Part shown: in pieces, positions 55,814-64,000 of the stretch
Numbering within the stretch: the first letter of the stretch is position 1
Layout of the letters: every line of letters starts with the position of its first letter
Origin: Dactylorhiza incarnata
Taxonomy: Eukaryota; Streptophyta; Magnoliopsida; Asparagales; Orchidaceae
DNA length: 64,000 bases
NCBI GenBank assembly: GCA_033032865.1
Contig: JAWHQI010000306.1
Coordinates: forward strand, 372,001 to 436,000
Reading direction: 5' to 3'
Program-made: the position numbers and the translations under genes
Notes under the pieces: generated by a model
What the model saw: only the letters and a program-made list of their open reading frames with translations
The model's database searches: none
What the model was told of the DNA's origin: nothing

Positions 55814-56453
55814 AAACTATTGCACTCGCCTGTCTTCTCCCACTCTCATCTGCGTGTGATTTCTTTTTTAGAAGTTGCTCCTATAGGTTTTTGGACTACA
55901 GAAGATCCTTCAGCTCTGTCTGGATTGTTATATTACTTGTGCATTTTCTGTGGTTTTTGATGCAAATGTCGGATTTATTCTTTTTTTAGGGTTTGTGGAA
56001 GCCATTGGGCGAATGAATTATTTTCATCTTGTAGGTTCTTATTTCATTTCCTCTTCTTCTTCTTTTTATTCTTGACATTTCTTGATCTTGGTAAATGGCC
56101 ATTGGAGGATTTATTCTTTTTTTAGGGTTTGCGGAAGCCATTGGGCGAAATAACTCTAACCAAACTGGCCGTTTCCCAAGATCAAGAAATGTCAAGAATA
56201 AAAAAAGAAGAAGAGGAAATGTAATAAGAACCTACAAGATGAAAATAATTCTTTCGCCCAATGGCTTCCACAAATCCTAAAAAAAGAATAAATCCGACAT
56301 TTGCATCAAAAATCACAGAAAATGCACAAGTAAAACTAACAATCCAGACAGAGCTGAAGGATCTTATGTAGTCCAAATCCTATAGGAGCTACTTCTAAAA
56401 AAAGAAATCACACGAAGATGAGAGTGGGAGAAGACAGGCGAGTGCAATAGGTT

Positions 56454-56702
56454 TTAGGGCGTCGAGGACTCGATGCTAATTGACGGGAGGCCTGATTCGG
56501 ACTGCTGACCAAGATCTTCTGGAAAAATCTCAGACACCAAACTCCTGCACACTGGACAACTCATATAATTTGAATCATGGATCCAACTTGCAATACAGAA
56601 CCTGCAATACCAATGCCCACATGGTGTAATCGCAGGATTCTTTGCAGCAGAAAGGCATATGGGGCATACTTCATTATGGATGATGATCTGAAGACCTTGA
56701 TG
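56454..56702 (-). pseudogene. RING-HC exon module 17 (intact exon)
   Basis: 249 bp, same variants as module 9, from which it is displaced by 7096 bp in direct orientation. Confidence 0.85.
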
Positions 56703-57284
56703 CTAGAAAGATTTAAATATATATATAAGATCAATTATATATATATAAGATCAAATGCGTCTATGGAGAACAAGAAACAATCTTCAGATAAATATATATA
56801 AGATCATATATATATATATAAGATCAAATGCGTCTATGGAGAACAAGAAACAATTTTCAGATAAATATATATATATATATAAGATCAAATATATATATAT
56901 ATAAGATCAAATGCGTCTATGGTGAACAAGAAACAATCTTCAGATAAATATATGTATATAAGATCAAATATATATATATATAAGATCAAATCCGTCTATG
57001 GAGAACAAGAAACAATCTTCAGATAAATATATATATTTATATAAGATCAAATGCGGACAGGAATATATATGTAAGATCTTAAATTCCTGTCCGCATTTGA
57101 TCTTATATATATATTTATCTGAAGATTGTTTCTTGTTCTCCATAGACGCATTTGATCTTATATATATATATTTGATCTTATATATATATCTGAAGATTGT
57201 TTCTTGTTCTCCATAGACACATTTGATCTTATATATATATATTTGATCTTATTTCTATATATATATATATTTAAATCTTTCCAG

Positions 57285-57533
57285 CATCAAGGTCTTCAAA
57301 TCATTATCCATAATGAAGTATGCCCCATATGCCTTTCTGCTGCAAAGAATCCTGCGATTACACCATGTGGGCATCGGTATTGCAGGTTCTGCATTGCAAG
57401 TTGGATCCATGATTCAGATTATATGAGTTGTCCAGTGTGCAGGAGTTTGGTGTCTGAGATTTTTCCAGAAGATCTTGGTCAGCAGTCTGAATCAGGCCTC
57501 CCGTCAATTAGCATCGAGTCCTCGACGCCCTAA
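57285..57533 (+). pseudogene. RING-HC exon module 18 (intact exon)
   Basis: 249 bp, consensus RING with tail 'SIESSTP'. Upstream flank copies that of module 10 (7070 bp away); the downstream flank follows another variant ('cttttttagaagtagctcct' and 'tatgatttggacaacag'). Confidence 0.85.
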
Positions 57534-58172
57534 AAACTATTGCACTCGCCTGTCTTCTCCCACTCTCATCTTCGTGTGATATCTTTTTTAGAAGTAGCTC
57601 CTATATGATTTGGACAACAGAAGATCCTTCAGCTCTGTCTGGATTGTTAGTTTTACTTGTGCATTTTCTGTGATTTTTGATGCAAATGTTGGATTTATTC
57701 TTTTTTTAGGATTTGTGAAGCCATTGGGCGAAAGAATTATTTTCATCTTGTAGGTTCTTATTGCATTTTCTCTTCTTCTTTTTTTAATCTTGACATTTCT
57801 TGATCTTGGAAAACGGCCAGTTTGGTTAGAGTTATTTCGCCCAATGGCTTCCGCAAACCCTAAAAAAAGAATAAATCCTCCAATGGCCATTTACCAAGAT
57901 CAAGAAATGTCAAGAATAAAAAAGAAGAAGAAGAGGAAATGAAATAAGAACCTACAAGATGAAAATAATTCATTCGCCCAATGGCTTCCACAAACCCTAA
58001 AAAAAAGAATAAATCCGACATTTGCATTAAAAACCACAGAAAATGCACAAGTAAAATAACAATCCAGACAGAGCTGAAAGATCTTCTGTAGTCCAAAACC
58101 TATAGGAGCAACTTCTAAAAAAGAAATCACACGAAGATGAGAGTGGGAGAAGACAGGCGAGTGCAATAGTTT

Positions 58173-58421
58173 TTAGGGCGTCGAGGGCTCGATGCTAATT
58201 GACGGGAGGCCTGATTCGGACTGCTGACCAAGATCTTCTGAAAAAATCTCAGACACCAAACTCCTGCACACTGGACAACTCATATAATCTGAATCATGGA
58301 TCCAACTTGCAATACAGAACCTGCAATACCGATGCCCACATGGTGTAATCGCATGATTCTTTGCAGCAGAAAGGCATATGGGGCATACTTCATTATGGAT
58401 GATGATTTGAAGACCTTGATG
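58173..58421 (-). pseudogene. RING-HC exon module 19 (acceptor lost)
   Basis: 249 bp, 'KNHAITPCGH' and 'EIFSEDLG', with the normal 'ASWIHDS' (unlike module 15). Acceptor reads CG. Confidence 0.85.
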
Positions 58422-59032
58422 CGGGAAAGATTTAAATATATAAATATATAAGATCAAATGCGTCTATGGAGAACAAGAAACAATATTCAGATAAATATAT
58501 ATATATATATATATAAGATCAAATGCGTCTATGGAGAACAAGAAACAATCTTCAGATATATATATATATATATGATCAAATATATATATATAAGATCAAA
58601 TGCGTCAATGGAGAACAAGAAACAATCTTCAGATAAATATATATATAAGATCAAATGCGGACAGGAATTTAAGATCTTACATATATATTCCTGTCCGCAT
58701 TTGATCTTATATATATTTATTTATTTGAAGATTGTTTCTTGTTCTCCATAGACGCATTTGATCTTATAAATATATATTTGATCTTATATATATATATATT
58801 TATCTGAAGATTGTTTCTTGTTCTCCATAGACGCATTTGATCTTATATATATATATATATATTTATCTGAAAATTGTTTCTTGTTCTCCATAGACGCATT
58901 TGATCTTATATATATATTTGAACTTATATATATATGTATTTATCTGAAGATTGTTTCTTGTTCTCCATAGATGCATTTGATCTTATATATATATATATTT
59001 GATCTTATATATATATATTTAAATCTTTCCAG

Positions 59033-59281
59033 CATCAAGGTCTTCAGATCATCATCCATAATGAAGTATGCCCCATATGCCTTTCTGCTGCAAAGAATCC
59101 TGCGATTACACCATGTAGGCATCGGTATTGCAGGTTCTGCATTGCAAGTTGGATCCATGATTTAGATTATATGAGTTGTCCAGTGTGCAGGAGTTTGGTG
59201 TCTGAGATTTTTCCAGAAGATCTTGGTCAGCAGTCCGAATCAGGCCTCCCGTCAATTAGCATCGAGCCCTCGACGCCCTAA
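59033..59281 (+). pseudogene. RING-HC exon module 20 (C-R-H variant)
   Basis: 249 bp, same 'CRHRYC' and 'HDLDYM' variants as module 16. Ligands and stop kept. Confidence 0.85.
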
Positions 59282-59912
59282 AAACTATTGCACTCGCCTG
59301 TCTTCTCCCACTCTCATCTGCGTGTGATTTCTTTTTTAGAAGTTGCTCCTATAGGTTTTGGACTACAGAAGATCCTTCAGCTCTGTCTGGATTGTTATAT
59401 TACTTGTGCATTTTCTGTGGTTTTTGATGCAAATGTCGGATTTATTCTTTTTTTAGGGTTTGTGGAAGCCATTGGGCGAATGAATTATTTTCATCTTGTA
59501 GGTTCTTATTTCATTTCCTCTTCTTCTTCTTTTTTATTCTTGACATTTCTTGATCTTGGTAAATGGCCATTGGAGGATTTATTCTTTTTTTAGGGTTTGC
59601 GGAAGCCATTGGGCGAAATAACTCACCAAACTGGCTGTTTTCCAAGATCAAGAAATGTCAAGATTAAAAAAAGAGGAAATGCAATAAGAACCTACAAGAT
59701 GAAAATAATTCTTTCGCCCAATGGCTTCCACAAATCCTAAAAAAAGAATAAATCCAACATTTGCATCAAAAATCACAGAAAATGCACAAGTAAAACTAAC
59801 AATCCAGACAGAGCTGAAGGATCTTCTGTTGTCCAAATCATATAGGAGCTACTTCTAAAAAAGATATCACACGAAGATGAGAGTGAGAGAAGACAGGCGA
59901 GTGCAATAGTTT

Positions 59913-60161
59913 TTAGGGCGTCGAGGACTCGATGCTAATTGACGGGAGGCCTGATACGGACTGCTGACCAAGATCTTCTGGAAAAATCTCAGACACCAAA
60001 CTCCTGCACACTGGACAACTCATATAATCTGAATCATGGATCCAACTTGCAATGCATAACCTGCAATACCGATGCCCACATGGTGTAATCGCAGGATTCT
60101 TTGCAGCAGAAAGGCATATGGGGCATACTTCATTATGGATGATGATCTGAAGACCATGATG
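59913..60161 (-). pseudogene. RING-HC exon module 21 (acceptor lost)
   Basis: 249 bp, 'YCRLCIAS' (F to L), 'GQQSVSG'. First residues altered ('accatgatgttgg'), acceptor reads AA. Zinc ligands kept. Confidence 0.85.
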
Positions 60162-60469
60162 TTGGAAAGATTTAAATATATATATAAGATCAAATATATA
60201 TATATATATAAGATCAAATGCGTCTATGGAGAACAAGAAACAATCTTCAGATAAATATATATATATATAAGATCAAATATATATATATATATATAAGATC
60301 AAATGCGTCAATTGAGGACAAGAAACAATTTTCAGATATATATATATAATATCAAATATATATATATATAAGATCAAATGCGTCTATGGAGAAAAAGAAA
60401 CAATCTTCAGATAAATATATATATAAGATCAAATGCGGACAAGAATATATATGTAAGATCTTTAATTCC

Positions 60470-60790
60470 TGTCCGCATTTGATCTTATATATATTTATCT
60501 GAAGATTGTTTCTTGTTCTCCATAGACGCATTTGATCTTATATATATATATATATTTGATCTTATATATATATATATATCTGAAGATTGTTTCTTGTTCT
60601 CCATAGACGCATTTGATCTTATATATATATATTTGATCTTTTATATATATATTTATCTGAAGGTTGTTTCTTGTTCTATATAGACGCATTTGATCTTATA
60701 TATATATATATTTGATCTTATACATATATATTTATCTGAAGATTGTTTCTTGTTCTCCATAGACGCCATTGGGCGAAATAACTCTAACCA
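60470..60790 (+). repeat. plus-strand unit with RING exon deleted
   Basis: The head's plus-strand AT/core block runs normally to 'tctccatagacgc' (60762) and then jumps directly to 'cattgggcgaaataactcta' of the tail loop. The RING exon and the plus-strand UTR are missing. The join shares only 'gc' with both parents, so it looks like end-joining. Confidence 0.85.
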
Positions 60791-61080
60791 AACTGGCCGT
60801 TTCCCAAGATCAAGAAATGTCAAGAATAAAAAAAGAAGAAGAGGAAATGTAATAAGAACCTACAAGATGAAAATAATTCTTTCGCCCAATGGCTTCCACA
60901 ACTCCTAAAAAAAGAATAAATCCGACATTTGCATCAAAAATCACAGAAAATGCACAAGTAAAACTAACAATCCAGACAGAGCTGAAGGATCTTCTGTAGT
61001 CCAAATCCTATAGGAGCTACTTCTAAAAAAGAAATCACACGAAGATGACAGTGGGAGAAGACAGGCGAGTGCAATAGTTT

Positions 61081-61330
61081 TTAGGGCGTTGAGGGCTCGA
61101 TGCTAATTGACGGGAGGCCTGATTCGGACTGCTAACCAAGAACTTCTGGAAAAATCTCAGACGCCAAACTCCTGCACACTGGACAACTCATATAATCTGA
61201 ATCATGGATCCAACTTGCAATACAGAACCTGCAATACCGATGCCCACATGGTGTAATCGCAGGATTCTTTTGCAGCAGAAAGGCATATGGGGCATACTTC
61301 ATTATGGATGATGATCTGAAGACCTTGATG
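61081..61330 (-). pseudogene. RING-HC exon module 22 (frameshifted)
   Basis: 250 bp, the only module with an indel: an extra T in 'ggattcttttgcagcag' shifts the frame between the first zinc knuckle and 'KNPAITPCGH'. A second change creates a stop after 'EVLG'. It is the outermost copy and the least constrained in appearance. Confidence 0.85.
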
Positions 61331-61714
61331 CTGGAAAGATTTAAATATATATATATAAGATCAAATATATATATAAGATCAAATGCGTCTATGGAGAACA
61401 AGAAACAATCTTCAGATAAATATATATATATATATATATAAGATCAAATATATATATATATATATATATATATAAGATCAAATGCGTCTATGGAGAACAA
61501 GAAACAATTTTCAGATAAATATATATATATATATATATATAAGATCAAATATATATATATATATATAAAATCAAATGCGTCTATGGAGAACAAGAAACAA
61601 TCTTCAGATATATATATAAGATCAAATGCGTCTATGGAGAACAAGAAACAATTTTCAGATAAATATATATATATATATATAAGATCAAATGCGGACAGGA
61701 ATTTAAGATCTTAC

Positions 61715-62313
61715 CTCGCGTAGTCGCCGTATGGGAGATTTTATCGAAACAATCTTCCCGCACGAACGAATGAAAAATCTCATCCCTTCTTGCTTCTTTG
61801 AACGTCTATGGAGAACAAGAAACCAGCTAGGGGGAAACACCAAGACGAGATGATGAAGGTTAAGGCTTCGTTTGGTTTAGGGTTTAGGGAATCTTGTGGG
61901 GATGGAGACGGGGCGGGGTTGGAGACGGAGGTGTCCAGGCGGGGTTGGAGACGCAGGTGGCCAGGCGGGGTAGAAGGTTTAAGATTGTTTCTTGTTAATT
62001 ATATATATAAATATATATATATATATTAAAGTAAAATTTTAAAGTAAATATAAATAGAGAAAAATGTATCTTATAAATATATATAAGATCAAATATATAT
62101 ATATATATATATATACGATCAAATGCGTCTATGGAGAACAAAAAACAATCTTCATATAAATGCTAATTTTTTATATTAAAGTAAATTTTTAATTATTGTA
62201 CGCACATATTTTTTCTATTTTTAATTATTGTATCTTTTGTTACTTTTAACAACAATACTACTTAAAATATGATAGCAATAAGTATTTTTTGCTGAAGTGA
62301 ATGATTTCATAGT
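61715..62313. other. array flank with stray core fragments and G-rich repeats
   Basis: After the head loop breaks at 61714, 'acgtctatggagaacaagaa' appears alone at 61803, and a core copy 'gcgtctatggagaacaaaaa' recurs at about 62120 between (TA)n tracts. 61870-61975 holds two 'gcggggttggagacg' repeats. No gene is seen. The array appears to have once extended further. Confidence 0.6.
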
Positions 62314-62968
62314 TGATGGAGTTCCCCCTAAAGTTATCCGAGTAAAATCGGACCAATGCGCTCAAGCAAGCCAACCCGACCGAGTGAGCCACGCCGAAAA
62401 AACTACCCAAATGGGCGCGCGGAACGACGCACGCACACGCCCGAGCGGAAGCCCACCGGGAACCGCACACGACAGCATGAACGCGCGTCAGCGCACAAAA
62501 GCACCGCGCACGACTTTCTCCCCCGTGCGCGCGGTGAGGGCCTCCGCCGCGCGCGCACCCACGCCGCCGTCCGCCGACGTGTGGCCGACCTCCGACGCTC
62601 AGCTGCCCGGCGAGCCGCCCGCTGTTGCCGCCTCGCCGAAAAAACTGTCCGGGCCGCCCAGGGGCTTGCTCGTCATTTTCGAAAAATTGGTGATCAATGT
62701 GAATGGAACCGTGCAACCGCTTTCGTCAACTCCAGATCAAGTCATGCGCAATTACCAGTGTCCCCCTAGAAAAGCTATAAAAAGGCATCAAACCTTCATT
62801 TGAAGACAAGCAACCAGAGAGACAAGAGAGAGCTCTGAGGTTTTTCGACGAGGACTTAACATTTTACTCGCTCCTTCACTCTGAATTCGCTCTGTTCTCT
62901 CCCTAGTCCGCTCTCTTTCAAGACTCTAGAGGACGCTCTCGCGAGCACTAGAGAAGGCAGCAGAGAGG
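62314..62968 (+). mobile_element. LTR-like segment with GC-rich U3 and TATA box
   Basis: 'tgatggagttccccctaaag' opens a segment that is very GC-rich (62390-62690). A TATA box follows (TATAAAAA, 62776-62783), then a leader-like purine-rich stretch ('gagagacaagagagagctct') and CT-rich sequence up to the copia LTR. The layout fits a plant LTR, but neither a partner LTR nor a target duplication is visible. ORFs on both strands in the GC-rich part have no recognisable domain. Confidence 0.4.
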
Positions 62969-63241
62969 TGTTGACAATTTTACAGCAGGAAGAAGATGAG
63001 TAGATCGAAAACAGGGCTTTTTTCATTCATCTTTATCCAGGTTTTTTATACAATAGCTTTTATATACCGTTTAACCTTATCAACTAAAGCAAACAGTTTT
63101 ACTAATATACCCATACAAGGATACATTCACACGTGGCATACAAAGCTCTCATTTTTATTTATTATTTCCATAACTTCTTCACTTCCCTGTCTTCATCCTG
63201 TAGCAGCTTTGGGGCTTTTTCAGATTAGGTTACTTCCTTCA
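62969..63241 (-). mobile_element. 3' LTR of a copia element, minus strand
   Basis: On the minus strand the PPT (AAGGGGAGGAT) is followed by TGAAGGAAGTAACC. A TATA box ('GGTATATAAAAGC', about 63068-63056) lies inside, and the segment ends TGTCAACA at 62969, about 273 bp in all. The size and layout fit a copia LTR. The pol stop codon overlaps the LTR start. Confidence 0.65.
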
Positions 63242-64000
63242 ATCCTCCCCTTGATCTGGAGATGGCCCGACACAAATTTCTGCTCTCAGATGTAGAAAAT
63301 GTGCTTTGGGAAGAGCCTTTGTCATGATGTCCGTGAGTTGCTCGTCGGTTTGACAGTAGATTATACTGATATTTTCTAGCTCAACCTGATCTCTGATGAA
63401 GTGGATGTCGAAGCTCTATATGTTTGCTCCGGTTATGAAAAACCGGGTTCTTTGCCAATGTTATTGCAGAGGTATTATCACATCGCAGAGTTATCTTGGG
63501 TCCTCTTTCATTCTTCTCTTCTACAGTTGCTTTATCTCTTTGTTCTAACCAGCATTTTAGTTGATAAAGCCATAATGCCTCACACGCTGCATTGATCATT
63601 GCCATATATTCTGCCTCCGTAGAGGACAAAGCAACTATTTGTTGTTTACGAGCACTCCAGGAGATTATGTTGCTTCCCAGGAAGAAGACAAATCCACTTG
63701 TGTTTTTTCTATCTTCTTGATCTCCTGCCCAATCCGAATCAGAATATCCATGTAAAGAGTCCTTGTTCCTTTTTGTGAAGATTAACCCATAATTTTTGGT
63801 GCCCTGTAAGTATCGGAGTATTCTCTTTGCAACAGCAAAATGATGGATGCTCGAATTAGAAACATAACGTGAGACCATATTTACCGCATGCTCTATATCT
63901 GGTCTGGTATGTGTTACATATAACAGGGACCCAATTTGGGATCTATACTTCTTTGCATCTACCCCTTCTTCATCAGCTTTTCTCTTATGTAACTTTTCAT
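63239..64000 (-). pseudogene. Ty1/copia RT end and RNase H, minus strand, cut by window edge
   Basis: From the window edge inward the frame reads 'KKYRSQIGSLLYVTHTRPDI' and 'AVAKRILRYLQGTKNYGLIF' (the RT/RNase H connection). The RNase H follows: 'GYSDSDWAGDQEDRKNTSGF' (catalytic Asp), 'SWSARKQQIVALSSTEAEYM' (Glu), 'LRCDNTSAITLAKNPVFHNR' (Asp) and 'SKHIEL'. It degrades the RNA of the RNA-DNA hybrid. At about 63405 one extra base breaks the frame ('RHPLHQRSG' instead of a 'RYHFIRDQVE'-like end). The rest ('TDIMTKALPKAHF') continues in another frame to a TGA at 63241-63239. The element extends beyond the right edge. Confidence 0.9.

Larger units (their letters stand above)
41217..61714. repeat. 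20.5-kb array of alternating inverted RING-exon units
   Basis: Units are arranged head-to-head and tail-to-tail. Each holds a 249-bp RING exon followed by about 450 bp of 3'-UTR-like sequence. Tail junctions centre near 41397, 43295, 45140, 47175, 49030, 50790, 52510, 54375, 56130, 57850, 59600 and 60770. Each is a roughly 70-bp asymmetric loop ('ggaggatttattcttttttt', 'aaataactctaaccaaact') between arms ending 'ttgatcttgg'. Head junctions centre near 42361, 44200, 46151, 48088, 50004, 51563, 53463, 55191, 57074, 58678, 60452 and 61700. Each is a hairpin GCGGACAGGAA/TTCCTGTCCGC flanked by (TA)n tracts and three to five copies per arm of a 50-bp core containing GCGTCTATGGAGAACAAGAA and 'acaatcttcagata'. 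The array starts inside a plus-strand tail and stops inside a head loop. Confidence 0.95.

Noticed and set aside
43029..59836. Recurrent ORFs reading 'SFTCAFSVVFDANVGFILFL' downstream of RING exons
   Set aside because: Lie after the RING stop in UTR-like sequence, vary in start and frame, and lack a domain; probably 3' UTR.
41842..60254. Recurrent ORF starting 'MDPTCNTEPAIPMPTWCNRR' with a true ATG in most modules
   Set aside because: It is the exact antisense of the RING exon. Its conservation follows from that of the RING exon, and it has no recognisable domain.
42404..61644. ORFs rich in Tyr/Ile/Lys ('KYIYIYIRS' type)
   Set aside because: Translations of (TA)n tracts and the 50-bp core.
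62258..62803. GC-rich ORFs of 137-168 codons on both strands
   Set aside because: Overlap on opposite strands, no domain, and lie in the presumed U3 of an LTR-like segment.

Overview
This window is nuclear DNA of a flowering plant, probably a eudicot. It carries plant-specific transposons of many kinds: Athila, Tat and chromovirus Ty3/gypsy elements, Ty1/copia elements, an RTE LINE, Helitrons and MITEs. I found no complete, convincing host gene. Almost everything is a transposon, a transposon relic or a repeat, so this is heterochromatin-like or accessory DNA. The species cannot be named from what I see.

Layout. (1) 1-3511: 3' end of an Athila-type element, with non-coding tail, polypurine tract (PPT) and one LTR. 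It is cut at about 3512 by a decayed chromovirus (3512-7025: protease, RT/RNase H, integrase, chromodomain; gag missing). (2) 7026-8562: an AT-rich stretch, then a 5'-truncated RTE LINE on the minus strand. (3) 8563-25344: the 3' half of a Tat-type element (integrase, an 81-bp tandem array, a 150-bp tandem array, a palindrome-rich LTR). A complete, young Athila element (10246-22335, 12.09 kb, LTRs 1441 and 1443 bp, target duplication ACCAC) is nested inside its 81-bp array. (4) 25345-38100: a 264-bp duplication, pol III-like signals, then a cluster of Helitron ends. Four Helitron 3' termini share a 15-nt hairpin, exactly 9 nt of spacing and a CTCG end, each preceded by an array of 18/19-bp mini-hairpins. 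Two of them lie tail to tail. A solo LTR, a Tourist-like MITE and fold-back elements are scattered among them. (5) 38100-41214: gene-like 5' sequence, a TATA promoter, an unassigned ORF and a copia PPT plus LTR. (6) 41217-61714: the most remarkable region, a 20.5-kb array of alternating inverted units, each holding one 249-bp exon of a RING-HC finger protein. There are 22 copies (12 minus, 10 plus). The head junctions are AT microsatellites with a repeated 50-bp core, and the tail junctions are 3'-UTR-like. (7) 61715-64000: array remnants, a GC-rich LTR-like segment, and the 3' LTR and RNase H end of a copia element on the minus strand.

The RING array is the best candidate for something undescribed. 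Its exons are conserved in length (21 of 22 are exactly 249 bp), most keep all eight zinc ligands, and they face each other every 0.8-1 kb. Any read-through transcript would therefore fold into long hairpins. I infer a possible natural inverted-repeat small-RNA locus aimed at a parental RING E3 gene, or a self-amplifying fold-back array; neither is shown by sequence alone. Within it lies a larger palindrome (about 47.5-54.0 kb, axis near 50,776) and direct higher-order repeats at about 7.1 and 3.47 kb. These point to repeated inverted duplication and gene conversion.
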